Source: Diaphorobacter sp. HDW4A (lineage in GTDB: Bacteria; Pseudomonadota; Gammaproteobacteria; Burkholderiales; Burkholderiaceae_C). From it: DNA of 64,000 bases. A program made the position numbers and the translations under genes. The stretch is from positions 310,001 through 374,000 of the forward strand of contig NZ_CP049910.1 in assembly GCF_011305995.1 (NCBI RefSeq), written 5' to 3'. This document shows, in pieces, positions 17,250 to 26,357 of this stretch. Position 1 is the stretch's first letter; every line of letters begins with the position of its first letter. The notes below the pieces were generated by a model. The model was not told the DNA's origin. It did not search any database and saw nothing but the letters and a program-made list of their open reading frames with translations.

Positions 17250-17966
17250 ATGAGTTCTGAAACCAACGTCGAAGAAGAGATTCCGCTGGCGCTGCAGATG
17301 CTGGCGACGTTGCTGGAGGCGCATGGCGTGGTGGGGCCACTCGTGCGCGGCTGGATTCTGCCTTTCGACCAACTGCCCTGCGTGACGGCTGACTGGCTTC
17401 GCCGTGATCATCTGATGGGCACGCTGGCCATCGTGGTCCATCTGGAAGATGGACGTGAAATCATCGAGGTCTTTCCAGGCATCGGCGAGGAAGATCGCGA
17501 AGCCATCGAATATGCTTTCGAATCATTTGCGACCGGTGCGCTGCACGAGCTGCTGGCGGCGATCTGGAATGTGCACGACGAGAGCGAAGACGGGGATGCT
17601 GATGCGGATGAACCCGAGCGCTGGTGCATCCACGGTCAGGATTACGAATTGTTTGAGGGACCATGGCAAGTGCGTGGTGAACGCTTGCGCTGCCCGGAAC
17701 TCTGGGATCGTCTGAAGGCCGCCATCGAGGCACTGCCACTTGACGCAGATCTGCATTGGTTTCGTGTGTTCGTTGGCGGGCAGGCGGGTGACTTCTCGTT
17801 CGAGGCGCTCAAGGACAGCGAGACTTGGCCCGAAGGTCAGGCGCTGTTGCGTTCGCTCCACTGGGAGCACGACGAGGCATACGGCAGCATCCGCCATTTT
17901 CTGATGCTGCGAAAGTGCAGCGCGGCTGGCGCATCGCCCCAAGAAAAAAGCACTCTCCCGCATTGA
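17250..17966 (+). CDS. Uncharacterised protein, possibly DUF6348 family
   Basis: 238-residue acidic soluble protein without signal peptide or membrane helix. I do not recognise a catalytic motif; the layout (GPLVRGWILPF, FPGIGEEDREAIEYAFESFA, LHWFRVFVG, EALKD) resembles the DUF6348 type, a weak assignment. ATG at 17250 has a GGGGAA site; an earlier in-frame ATG is at 17229. It follows dnaB by 45 bp and could be cotranscribed. Its last codons lie inside the hairpin of the opposing terminator (17944-17984). Confidence 0.75.
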   Translation: MSSETNVEEEIPLALQMLATLLEAHGVVGPLVRGWILPFDQLPCVTADWLRRDHLMGTLAIVVHLEDGREIIEVFPGIGEEDREAIEYAFESFATGALHELLAAIWNVHDESEDGDADADEPERWCIHGQDYELFEGPWQVRGERLRCPELWDRLKAAIEALPLDADLHWFRVFVGGQAGDFSFEALKDSETWPEGQALLRSLHWEHDEAYGSIRHFLMLRKCSAAGASPQEKSTLPH

Positions 17967-17984
17967 TCGCGGAGGAGTGCTTTG
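17944..17984 (-). terminator. Terminator overlapping the end of the 17250 gene
   Basis: Arms agcactctcccgc (17949-17961) and gcggaggagtgct (17969-17981) form an 11-of-13 stem; on the minus strand it is followed by TTTTTT, ending the PhoH/18023 unit. The stem overlaps the 3' coding end of the plus-strand gene, so one sequence serves both. Confidence 0.75.
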
Positions 17985-18022
17985 CGAGTGGAGTGAAACA
18001 GTGTGACGACTGAATTCAGGCT

Positions 18023-18442
18023 TCAAGTTTTTGAGGCGTTCATCACCAGATAGATCACCACGACCACTGACACTGTACCGAGCACGGCGCAGGCCCAGAC
18101 GAGGCGCTGCGCACCCACGCGCAGGGCGCTCACGGTGGTCACCAACTGGGCGTTCTGCTCGGCCAGCTTCTCGATGATTTCCAGCGACTGGCGCTGTGAC
18201 TGCTCCAGCGACTCGATGCGGCTTTGCAGATGCTGGACCTGCTGCAGCGCGAGTTCGCCGGAGGATGTAGGTGGCGAGAGCCGCTCTGCGGAAGCAGTGG
18301 CTGCAGCCACCTGTTCCTCGCGCCGCTCGTCAGCATCCTTCTTTTTGACCAATCCCTTGGCAGCCTTGATGACCTGAGGCGCGGCCTCGATGACCTCGCC
18401 CCAAGGCACCATCTTGAGCGCTGCAATCCACGGAATCGCCAT
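18023..18442 (-). CDS. Small coiled-coil membrane protein
   Basis: 139 residues: an N-terminal segment with lysine-rich KAAKGLVKKKDADERREE, a coiled coil at about residues 65-105 (LQQVQHLQSRIESLEQSQRQ ... AEQNAQLV) and one C-terminal membrane helix (about 112-134, LVWACAVLGTVSVVVVIYLVM). This makes a tail-anchored topology likely. It starts 3 bp after the phoH stop, so the two are cotranscribed. Function is unknown. Confidence 0.8.
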   Translation of the reverse strand: MAIPWIAALKMVPWGEVIEAAPQVIKAAKGLVKKKDADERREEQVAAATASAERLSPPTSSGELALQQVQHLQSRIESLEQSQRQSLEIIEKLAEQNAQLVTTVSALRVGAQRLVWACAVLGTVSVVVVIYLVMNASKT

Positions 18443-18445
18443 GCC

Positions 18446-20233
18446 TTACAGCACCTCGCTCGCGAAGTCGGCCAAACGCGAACGCTCGCCGCGCGCCAAG
18501 GTGATGTGGCCGCTGTGAGGCCAGCCCTTGAACTTGTCGACGGCATAGGTCAGGCCGGATGAGCCTTCGGTCAGGTACGGCGTGTCGATCTGTGCAAGAT
18601 TGCCCATGCAGATGATCTTGGTGCCGGGGCCCGCGCGGGTGATCAGGGTCTTCATCTGTTTGGGCGTTAAATTCTGCGCCTCGTCGATGATCACGTACTT
18701 GTTGAGGAACGTGCGACCGCGCATGAAATTCATGCTCTTGATCTTGATGCGGCTGCGGATCAGCTCGTTCGTGGCCTGACGGCCCCATTCGCCCGGATTG
18801 CCGCCGTCACCCTTGGCGAGGAACTCGAGGTTGTCGTCAAGTGCTCCCATCCATGGACCCATTTTTTCCTCTTCGGTGCCGGGCAGAAAGCCGATGTCTT
18901 CACCCACGCTCACGGTGGCGCGCGTCATGATGATCTCGGTATAGCGGCGCTCGTCGAGCACCTGTGTGAGACCTGCTGCCAATGCCATCAACGTCTTGCC
19001 GGTACCGGCCGTACCGGTCAGAGTGACGAAGTCGACTTCTGGATCCATGAGCAGATTCATCGCGAAGTTCTGCTCGCGGTTGCGGGTATTCACGCCCCAT
19101 ACGGCATTTTTCTGAGAGCCATAGTCCTTGAGCGTCTCCAGCACGGCAGTCTTGTCGCGAATTTCGGTGACGCGGGCGTACAGGCTAGGCTCGCCCGGAG
19201 CCTCGAAGTACACGAACTGGTTGATCATCATCTGTGCTACATGCGGGCTGGTGACCCGGTAGTAGGTGTGAACACCGCTTTGCCAGCTTTCGACGTTCTT
19301 GCCCGCCTTGGACCAGAAGTCCGCAGGCAGTGCGAGCACGCCGGAATAGAGCAGGTCGCCGTCTTCCAGCGTCTTGTCGTTCTGATAATCCTCTGCATCC
19401 AGACCCAGCGCGCGTGCCTTCACGCGCATGTTGATGTCCTTGGACACCAACACCACTTCGCGCGGGGCGTATTGGTGGCGCAAAGCCTCGACCACGCCCA
19501 GGATCTGGTTGTCGGCCTTGCCTTGGGGCAGGCTCGACGGCAGGGTGTAGTCGAGTGGCGAGGTCTGGAAGTAGAGCTTGCCGTTGGCGGCCTTCTGGCC
19601 GGTCGCATTCAGCTGCAGCCCGAGCGCGATGTCTTCTCCGTCAGCGGCGGCCAGAGCGTCCAGCGTACGGCTGACCTGACGACCGTTGCGGGCGACTTCG
19701 GTCATGCCCTTCTTGTGCGCATCCAGCTCCTCCAGCACGATCATTGGCAGGAAGATGTCGTGCTCTTCGAAGCGGAACAGGCTGGTTGGATCGTGGAGCA
19801 GTACATTCGTGTCGAGCACGAACATCTTCTTCGGGCCGGACTTGCGGTCGGTGCGTGCCTTGCCCTTGGCTGCGGCGGTGGCTTTGTTGGCCGAGGCGCT
19901 CGCTGGTTCGGCACGAGCCTGCATGGCGGGCGCTGCGACAACGGGGGGTGGAGTCGGCGCCGCAGGTGCCTTGAATGCGGGTGACTTGTTGAGTGTTGGT
20001 TTGGCAGGCGTCACAGGTGTTGCGGATGCGGCGGACGCTTTGGCGACCGGAGCAGCCTTCTTGCGGGTGCGCGGGGTGCTTGCCCGCGAAGCGGGTTCAA
20101 GCGCCGCAGCGCTGCCAATCAGATTTTCCGTCTCGCTGTCTGATTCGAGTGTGCTCGTTGCGGAGGCACTTTGGCGGAGGGCTTCGGGGGAGAGCAGCGC
20201 CGCGCGCTTGGTCGGTGCAGGTGGCAGGGGCAT
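18446..20233 (-). CDS. PhoH-family ATPase with PIN domain (PhoH2/YlaK type)
   Basis: 595 residues. PIN nuclease domain from about residue 135 (KKMFVLDTNVLLHDPTSLF, VLEELDAHKKG), then the PhoH ATPase with Walker A GTAGTGKTLMALA (about residue 400) and Walker B KYVIIDEAQNLTP. PIN-PhoH proteins are reported as RNA helicase/RNase fusions. The first roughly 130 residues are an Ala/Pro/Ser/Lys-rich low-complexity extension. ATG at 20233 is preferred to the TTG at 20257. In operon with the small membrane protein downstream. Confidence 0.92.
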   Translation of the reverse strand: MPLPPAPTKRAALLSPEALRQSASATSTLESDSETENLIGSAAALEPASRASTPRTRKKAAPVAKASAASATPVTPAKPTLNKSPAFKAPAAPTPPPVVAAPAMQARAEPASASANKATAAAKGKARTDRKSGPKKMFVLDTNVLLHDPTSLFRFEEHDIFLPMIVLEELDAHKKGMTEVARNGRQVSRTLDALAAADGEDIALGLQLNATGQKAANGKLYFQTSPLDYTLPSSLPQGKADNQILGVVEALRHQYAPREVVLVSKDINMRVKARALGLDAEDYQNDKTLEDGDLLYSGVLALPADFWSKAGKNVESWQSGVHTYYRVTSPHVAQMMINQFVYFEAPGEPSLYARVTEIRDKTAVLETLKDYGSQKNAVWGVNTRNREQNFAMNLLMDPEVDFVTLTGTAGTGKTLMALAAGLTQVLDERRYTEIIMTRATVSVGEDIGFLPGTEEEKMGPWMGALDDNLEFLAKGDGGNPGEWGRQATNELIRSRIKIKSMNFMRGRTFLNKYVIIDEAQNLTPKQMKTLITRAGPGTKIICMGNLAQIDTPYLTEGSSGLTYAVDKFKGWPHSGHITLARGERSRLADFASEVL

Positions 20234-20282
20234 GGTGATTGAAAGCCTCGCTAACAAAGGAACTCAGTGAACTTCAGGAAAG

Positions 20283-20313
20283 CAAAAAGCCGCCAGGAAA
20301 CCCGGGCGGCTTT
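20283..20313 (-). terminator. Rho-independent terminator of bcp
   Basis: Stem aaagccgcc / ggcggcttt (20286-20294 with 20305-20313) with a 10-base loop; read on the minus strand it continues into TTTTT. It lies between bcp and phoH. Confidence 0.8.
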
Positions 20314-20399
20314 CGAATTGAGAGTGCGCGTTGCTGAAAATCAATGGCATTGATCCATTATGCACACTCGCCGTGATGCTTTGACACAAGCGTGGGATT

Positions 20400-20888
20400 T
20401 CAAGCCGCTTTCTTGTCCTGCACCTTGATGGCCTTGACTGCCTTTAGCACGTCGTCCACATGGCCGGGCACCTTCAGACCGCGCCATTCCTGCAGCAGCA
20501 GGCCGTCAGGGCCAACAAGAAAGGTCGAGCGCTCGATGCCCTTGACCTTCTTGCCGTACATGATCTTGTTCTTGACCACGCCGAACATGTGGCACATCTT
20601 CTCTTCGGTATCCGCGATCAGCTCGAACGGCAGTTCCAGCTTTTCCTTGAAGTCGTCATGGGACTTCATGTTATCGCGGGATACGCCGAACACTGCTGCA
20701 CCCGCTTTGACAAAATCTTTGTACTTGTCGCGGAATTGCATAGCTTCCGTGGTACAACCGGGCGTATTGTCCTTGGGGTAAAAGTACAGGATCAGAATCT
20801 GGCCCAAGTGCGAGGCGTTGGATACCTTGATTCCGCCAGTCGCGTTGGCCTCAAATTCGGGAAGGGGTTTGTTGACAACGATCGCCAT
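20400..20888 (-). CDS. bcp: Peroxiredoxin, Bcp/PrxQ type
   Basis: 162-residue thiol peroxidase that reduces H2O2 and organic peroxides with thioredoxin. The peroxidatic Cys45 sits in PKDNTPGCTTEA. The second cysteine usually found five residues later (as in E. coli Bcp Cys45/Cys50) is Met50 here; another cysteine occurs near residue 98 (EKMCHMFG), so it is either a 1-Cys enzyme or uses a distant resolving residue. Single gene with its own terminator. Confidence 0.94.
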   Translation of the reverse strand: MAIVVNKPLPEFEANATGGIKVSNASHLGQILILYFYPKDNTPGCTTEAMQFRDKYKDFVKAGAAVFGVSRDNMKSHDDFKEKLELPFELIADTEEKMCHMFGVVKNKIMYGKKVKGIERSTFLVGPDGLLLQEWRGLKVPGHVDDVLKAVKAIKVQDKKAA

Positions 20889-21039
20889 GGCACTTCAATC
20901 TCTCTATGTAGTCGTTGAAAAGTCGGGAGCATTAAGTTTCTTATTGCTCTTGTGAAAAGTCCCCCGACGACAACCCATGATTTTACCCTGATTCGTTCAT
21001 TTTTGCCAGCTATCAAAAATGCAATTTGATCGCGTTAAT

Positions 21040-21417
21040 CTATTGCTTTTTTTCCAGTAGCAGCGCAGCTATTACGTGCCGGCCTTCGCCGGCCAGAATG
21101 TTGTACGTACGACAGGCTGCCTGCGTGTTCATGGACTCGACGCCAAGCCGTTTGGCCATGAGCGGAGCGAGCCATGCCGGAGTCGGAAAACGGTTTTTCT
21201 GACCGCTGCCGAAAATTACCACTTCCGCGCCAAGGTCGGCCAGCTGGGCGAAGTGTGCGGGCGTCAGGTCCTCGAAGCGTTCGCAGTTCCACTCGATGCG
21301 CTCGCCGCGCGATCCGATGATCAGGCTGTGCCTGAATTCTTCCCTGTCTATCGCCACCCAGTCCGGGCCGTAGCCGCTGATGGTCTGGACGTCAAAGCGG
21401 TCGGCATGCAGTTTCAT
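21040..21417 (-). CDS. Mth938-like domain protein (DUF498/NDUFAF3 family)
   Basis: 125-residue protein of the Mth938/NDUFAF3 fold, recognised from IIGSRGERIEWNCERFEDLTP, EVVIFGSGQKNRFP and GVESMNTQAACRTYNILAGEGRHVIAALLL-type sequence. The eukaryotic relative helps assemble respiratory complex I; the bacterial role is unclear. It is divergent from alaA across 141 bp, which must carry both promoters. Confidence 0.88.
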   Translation of the reverse strand: MKLHADRFDVQTISGYGPDWVAIDREEFRHSLIIGSRGERIEWNCERFEDLTPAHFAQLADLGAEVVIFGSGQKNRFPTPAWLAPLMAKRLGVESMNTQAACRTYNILAGEGRHVIAALLLEKKQ

Positions 21418-21558
21418 TGGGGACTCTCACGATCGGATAGGCGCGCGATAGGCAAATAAAGGTTTTGCGAGACGCGGCGCTGGGGGAACTGTGCTTAAAT
21501 TATAGGTTTCGCCGGGGTGCGGACGCACCCAGGTGCCATTTCAGCCATTATTTTTGCC

Positions 21559-22857
21559 ATGAAACCCGTCCTTAAATCTGCCAAGTTAGCCAACGTCTGC
21601 TACGACATCCGCGGGCCGATCATGGACGCGGCGAAAAAAATGGAGGAAGACGGTCAGAAGATCATCAAGCTCAACATCGGCAATCTGGCGGTGTTCGGTT
21701 TTGATGCTCCCGAGGAAATCCAGCAGGACATGATTCGCAACCTGCCCACCTCGGCAGGCTACTCCGACAGCAAGGGCATCTTTGCCGCACGCAAGGCGGT
21801 GATGCATGAAACCCAGAAGCAGGGTATTACAGGCGTTACGCTGGATGACATCTATCTGGGTAACGGTGCGTCGGAGCTGATCAGCCTCGCGACCAATGCG
21901 CTGCTGGACGACGGCGATGAACTGCTGCTGCCCGCGCCGGACTATCCGCTGTGGACGGCGGTGACCAGCCTCTCTGGCGGCACGCCCGTGCACTACATGT
22001 GCGACGAGAGCAATGGCTGGATGCCCGACATCGAGGACATCCGCCGCAAGGTCACGCCCCGCACCAAGGGCATCGTGGTGATCAACCCGAACAACCCGAC
22101 CGGCGCGCTCTACAGCACGCAACTGCTGCAGCAGATCGTTGAGATCGCGCGTGAACATGGCCTCGTGATATTCGCCGACGAGGTTTATGACAAGGTGCTC
22201 TACGACGACGCCAAGCACACGCCTCTCGGTAGCCTGTCACACGACGTGCTGACGCTGACCTTCAATTCGCTTTCGAAAGCCTATCGCAGCTGTGGCTATC
22301 GCGCGGGCTGGATGGTGGTTTCGGGCGACAAGAAAGCAGCCAAAGACTACATCGAGGGCCTGAATATGCTCTCCAACATGCGCCTGTGCGCCAATGTGCC
22401 CGGTCAGTGGGCGGTGCAGACGGCGCTCGGTGGCTACCAGAGCATCAATGACTTGATCTGCGAAGGCGGTCGTCTTCGCATTCAGCGCGATCTGGCCTGG
22501 GAATTGATCAACGCCATCCCCGGCGCCTCGTGCGTGAAGCCGCAGGGCGCGCTCTACATGTTCCCGCGTCTCGATCCCGAGGTCTATCCGATCAAGGATG
22601 ATCAGGAGTTCTTCCTCGAGGTGCTGCAGGAAACCAAGGTCATGCTGGTGCAGGGCACGGGCTTCAACTGGCCACACCCGGACCATTTCCGCATCGTCTT
22701 TTTGCCGCATGAGGCGGATCTGCGTGCGGCCATCGGCCGACTGGCGACGTTTCTCGCGAAGTACCGCCAGCGTCACGGCACTGACAAGCCGCGCAGCGTG
22801 GCTGTGGCAACTGCCCCGGCCAAGGTAGCCAAGGGCGCCAAGGAACAGGCCGCCTGA
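21559..22857 (+). CDS. alaA: Alanine-synthesising aminotransferase (AlaA-type)
   Basis: 432-residue class I PLP aminotransferase, closely patterned on E. coli AlaA (glutamate-pyruvate transaminase): KLANVCYDIRGPIMDAAKKME, YLGNGASELIS, PAPDYPLWTAVTSLSGG, VVINPNNPTGALYS and the PLP lysine in NSLSKAYRSCGYRAGW. The N-terminal block reads LNIGNLAVFGF where E. coli has LNIGNPAPFGF. ATG at 21559 matches the family start; the GTG at 21517 is unlikely. It precedes hom and thrC by 80 bp. Confidence 0.92.
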   Translation: MKPVLKSAKLANVCYDIRGPIMDAAKKMEEDGQKIIKLNIGNLAVFGFDAPEEIQQDMIRNLPTSAGYSDSKGIFAARKAVMHETQKQGITGVTLDDIYLGNGASELISLATNALLDDGDELLLPAPDYPLWTAVTSLSGGTPVHYMCDESNGWMPDIEDIRRKVTPRTKGIVVINPNNPTGALYSTQLLQQIVEIAREHGLVIFADEVYDKVLYDDAKHTPLGSLSHDVLTLTFNSLSKAYRSCGYRAGWMVVSGDKKAAKDYIEGLNMLSNMRLCANVPGQWAVQTALGGYQSINDLICEGGRLRIQRDLAWELINAIPGASCVKPQGALYMFPRLDPEVYPIKDDQEFFLEVLQETKVMLVQGTGFNWPHPDHFRIVFLPHEADLRAAIGRLATFLAKYRQRHGTDKPRSVAVATAPAKVAKGAKEQAA

Positions 22858-22937
22858 TTTTTCTTTTTTCCCTTTCTGCACGTGCACATGTTTGAGGCGC
22901 GCGTGCAGCCCTTTGATGACTGACTGAAAACTCGTAT

Positions 22938-24272
22938 ATGAAACCGATCCAGGTAGGCCTGTTGGGCATTGGCACTGTGGGTAGCGGCACGTTCACGGTG
23001 CTGCAACGCAATCAAGATGAGATTCGCCGCCGCGCGGGTCGTGGCATTGAGATTTCCATGGTGGCCGATCTGGACACGGCTCGCGCCAAGGCAGTCGTGG
23101 GCGATGCCGTCAAGGTGGTGGGCGATGCGCGCGAGATCATCGCCAATCCCGATATCGACGTGGTCGTTGAGTTGATCGGCGGCTATGGCATCGCGAAAGC
23201 ATTGGTGCTCGAGGCGATTGCCGCAGGCAAGCATGTGGTCACCGCCAACAAGGCGCTGCTCGCCGTCCACGGCACGGAAATCTTCAAGGCGGCTGCCGAG
23301 AAGGGCGTGATCGTGGCTTACGAAGCGGCTGTGGCTGGTGGCATTCCGATCATCAAGGCGCTGCGCGAAGGTCTGACCGCCAACCAGATCCAGTGGGTCG
23401 CCGGCATCATCAACGGCACGACCAACTTCATCCTCTCCGAGATGCGCGACAAGGGCCTCGACTTCGACGTGGTGCTCAAGGAAGCCCAGCGTCTCGGTTA
23501 CGCCGAGGCCGACCCGACCTTCGACATCGAAGGCGTGGACGCTGCGCATAAGGCCACGCTGATGAGCGCGATCGCGTTCGGCATCCCGGTGCAGTTCGAC
23601 AAAGCCTATGTGGAAGGCATCACCAAGCTGTCGACGGCCGATATCAAGTACGCCGAGCAGTTGGGCTACCGCATCAAGCTGCTGGGCATCACCAAGCGTA
23701 CCGACAAGGGCATCGAGCTGCGCGTGCACCCGTCGCTGATTCCGGCCAAGCGCCTGATCGCCAATGTCGAAGGCGCGATGAACGCCGTCGTCGTCAACGG
23801 TGATGCCGTGGGCACGACGCTGTACTACGGCAAGGGTGCAGGCTCCGAACCTACGGCTTCCGCCGTGGTGGCCGATCTGGTCGACATCGCGCGTCTGCAC
23901 GACGCCGATCCCGCACACCGCGTGCCGCCGCTTGCGTTCCAGTCGAGCTCGCTGGCCGCCGCCGGTGGCGAACTCCCGGTGCTTCCGATGGCCGAGGTGG
24001 TCACCAGCTACTACCTGCGCATTCGCGTGTCCGACGAAGCGGGCGTGCTCGCCAAGATCACGGGCATTCTGGCGAACGCCGGCATCAGCATCGACGCGGT
24101 GCTGCAGCGCGAAGCCGACGAAGTCGGCGGTGAAGGCTCCACGCAGACCGACCTGATCATCCTCACGCATGACACGCGCGAAGGCGACATGGACCGTGCG
24201 CTGGCCGAGATCCAGGGCCTCCCGACCGTGCTGGCTCCGATCAATCGCATCCGCAAGGAAGAACTGAACTGA
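22938..24272 (+). CDS. hom: Homoserine dehydrogenase
   Basis: 444-residue NAD(P)-dependent enzyme converting aspartate semialdehyde to homoserine. Rossmann motif GLLGIGTVGSGTF at residues 7-19, catalytic core GGIPIIKALREGLTANQI and GIINGTTNFILSEM, and a C-terminal ACT regulatory domain (from about residue 355, YYLRIRVSDEAGVLAKITGI) typical of threonine-sensitive enzymes. Followed after 12 bp by thrC. Confidence 0.98.
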   Translation: MKPIQVGLLGIGTVGSGTFTVLQRNQDEIRRRAGRGIEISMVADLDTARAKAVVGDAVKVVGDAREIIANPDIDVVVELIGGYGIAKALVLEAIAAGKHVVTANKALLAVHGTEIFKAAAEKGVIVAYEAAVAGGIPIIKALREGLTANQIQWVAGIINGTTNFILSEMRDKGLDFDVVLKEAQRLGYAEADPTFDIEGVDAAHKATLMSAIAFGIPVQFDKAYVEGITKLSTADIKYAEQLGYRIKLLGITKRTDKGIELRVHPSLIPAKRLIANVEGAMNAVVVNGDAVGTTLYYGKGAGSEPTASAVVADLVDIARLHDADPAHRVPPLAFQSSSLAAAGGELPVLPMAEVVTSYYLRIRVSDEAGVLAKITGILANAGISIDAVLQREADEVGGEGSTQTDLIILTHDTREGDMDRALAEIQGLPTVLAPINRIRKEELN

Positions 24273-24284
24273 GGCAGGCAAGAC

Positions 24285-25712
24285 ATGCTGTATCTCTCCA
24301 CGCGCGGTCACGCTGACCGCAAGCGCTTTTGTGACATCCTGCTCGAAGGACTCGCGCCCGATGGCGGCCTGTATCTGCCAGATAGTTATCCGCAGATCGA
24401 TGACGCCAAGCTCACGGCGCTGCGCAACGTTTACGCATCGCAGGGTTACGCCGCGTTGGCGTTCGAAATTCTATCGCTCTACATCGACGACATTCCCGCC
24501 TCCGATCTGAAGGCGCTGTGCGCCAAGACCTATACCAAGGAGGTCTATGGCACCGAAGCCATCGTTCCGGTGCGCACGCTCGACGGCGATTTGCGGATCG
24601 AAGCCCTGTCCAACGGCCCGACGCTGGCCTTCAAGGACATGGCGATGCAGCTGCTCGGCAACCTGTTCGAATACGAACTGGCGCGCCGTGGCGAAGAGCT
24701 GAACATTCTGGGTGCGACCAGTGGCGACACCGGCAGTGCGGCTGAATACGCGATGCGCGGCAAGAGGGGCGTGCGCGTCTTCATGACCAGCCCGCATGGC
24801 CGCATGAGCCCGTTCCAGCAGGCTCAGATGTTCAGTCTGCAGGACGAGAACATCCATAACATCGCCATTGAAGGGGTGTTCGACGACTGCCAGGACATCG
24901 TCAAGGCCGTCTCCAACGATCACGCATTCAAGGCCAAGTACAAGATTGGCACGGTCAATTCAATCAACTGGGCACGACTGCTTGCTCAGGTTGTGTACTA
25001 CTTCGCGGGCTATCTGCAGGCAACGAAGAGCAATGACCAGAAGGTCAGTTTCACGGTGCCAAGCGGCAACTTCGGCAATATCTGCGCGGGCCACGTGGCG
25101 CGCCAGATGGGTCTGCCGATCGACAAGCTGGTGGTGGCCACCAACGAGAACGACGTGCTCGACGAGTTCTTCCGCACGGGCGTCTACCAGGTGCGCGGCG
25201 CGGCGAACACGTATGAGACTTCGAGCCCGTCGATGGACATCTCCAAGGCCAGTAATTTCGAGCGTTTCGTGTTCGATCTGGTAGGCCGCGACGGTGCGCG
25301 TTTGACATCGCTGTTCGTCGATGGCGTCGGCAAGGCCGGGAAGTTCGATCTGAGCGGCGATCCGGCGTTCAAGTGCGCAGCGGCGAAGTACGGTTTCGAG
25401 AGCGGCACCAGCACGCACGCGGATCGCCTCGCGACGATCAAGGACACTTACGAGCGCTTCAGTGACATGATCGACACCCACACAGCCGACGGCGTGAAGG
25501 TGGCGCGTGAGCATCTGCAGCCCGGCACGCCGATGATCGTGCTTGAGACCGCTTTGCCGATCAAGTTCGCCGCGACCATCGAAGAGGCGCTGGGCCGCGA
25601 GCCTGACCGCCCGGCCAAGTTCAACGGCATCGAAGCCTTGCCCAAGCGCGTGGTGGTGATGTCGTCGGATACGCAGAAGGTCAAGGATTACATCGCTGAA
25701 CACTGCAAATAA
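24285..25712 (+). CDS. thrC: Threonine synthase
   Basis: 475-residue PLP enzyme making threonine from O-phosphohomoserine. N-terminal MLYLSTRGHADRKRF, the PLP lysine in GPTLAFKDMAMQLLG (about residue 115), GATSGDTGSAAEYAMRG and FTVPSGNFGNICAGHVARQMG are all present. A GAGG ribosome site precedes the start; cotranscribed with hom and closed by a terminator. Confidence 0.98.
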   Translation: MLYLSTRGHADRKRFCDILLEGLAPDGGLYLPDSYPQIDDAKLTALRNVYASQGYAALAFEILSLYIDDIPASDLKALCAKTYTKEVYGTEAIVPVRTLDGDLRIEALSNGPTLAFKDMAMQLLGNLFEYELARRGEELNILGATSGDTGSAAEYAMRGKRGVRVFMTSPHGRMSPFQQAQMFSLQDENIHNIAIEGVFDDCQDIVKAVSNDHAFKAKYKIGTVNSINWARLLAQVVYYFAGYLQATKSNDQKVSFTVPSGNFGNICAGHVARQMGLPIDKLVVATNENDVLDEFFRTGVYQVRGAANTYETSSPSMDISKASNFERFVFDLVGRDGARLTSLFVDGVGKAGKFDLSGDPAFKCAAAKYGFESGTSTHADRLATIKDTYERFSDMIDTHTADGVKVAREHLQPGTPMIVLETALPIKFAATIEEALGREPDRPAKFNGIEALPKRVVVMSSDTQKVKDYIAEHCK

Positions 25713-25728
25713 CCTGCGGTGACAATGG

Positions 25729-25767
25729 AACCGGCGCTTGCTGTTTGGCATGCGCCGGTTTGCTTTT
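25729..25767 (+). terminator. Rho-independent terminator after thrC
   Basis: Stem aaccggcgc (25729-25737) / gcgccggtt (25752-25760) followed by tgcttttt. Confidence 0.85.
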
Positions 25768-25788
25768 TATGGACCAGGTAGACGAAGA

Positions 25789-26355
25789 ATGAAGGCCATC
25801 GGTTTTGCAGGCTATTCAGGCGCGGGAAAGACCACGGCGCTGGAGCAGATCATTCGCTCTTTGCGAACGCGCGGCTTGCGTGTTTCGGTGGTCAAGCATG
25901 CGCATCACGATTTCGATGTCGACGTGCCGGGCAAGGACAGCTGGCGGCACCGCAAGGCGGGCGCGTTCGAAGTGCTCGTAGTGTCCGACAGGCGTCTGGC
26001 GCTGATGCGCGAATTCGAGGAGCCGTGTGACGACCTCTCCGTGCACGAGATGCTGGCCGAACTGGATCATTCGGTGGACTGGGCCATCGTCGAAGGCTTC
26101 AAGCGCAGTGATCTGCCCAAGATCGAAATCTGGCGCGAGCCCGCCGCTGATGAAAAACCGCGCACGCTGCGTTATCCGGAAGATGCAGACATTCAGGCGA
26201 TTGCAACAGACGATGCGAACTGCCTGCCGGATGACTGCACGCTGCCCGTGCTCGATCTGAATGATCCGGCGAATATAGTGGAATGGATGCTCGCGAACGG
26301 TGCGCGGTTCGAGTACGTGCCGCCCGCCACCAACCATCAGGAGAACCGGCTTTGA
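25789..26355 (+). CDS. mobB: Molybdopterin-guanine dinucleotide biosynthesis adapter MobB
   Basis: 188-residue P-loop GTP-binding protein that assists MobA in forming the guanine dinucleotide form of the molybdenum cofactor. Walker A GYSGAGKTTALEQII at residues 7-21, then VSVVKHAHHDFDVDVPGKDSWRHRKAGA, the MobB signature, and VDWAIVEGFKRSDLPKIEIWR. ATG at 25789 matches the family start. Followed after 2 bp by moeA. Confidence 0.95.
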   Translation: MKAIGFAGYSGAGKTTALEQIIRSLRTRGLRVSVVKHAHHDFDVDVPGKDSWRHRKAGAFEVLVVSDRRLALMREFEEPCDDLSVHEMLAELDHSVDWAIVEGFKRSDLPKIEIWREPAADEKPRTLRYPEDADIQAIATDDANCLPDDCTLPVLDLNDPANIVEWMLANGARFEYVPPATNHQENRL

Positions 26356-26357
26356 AC

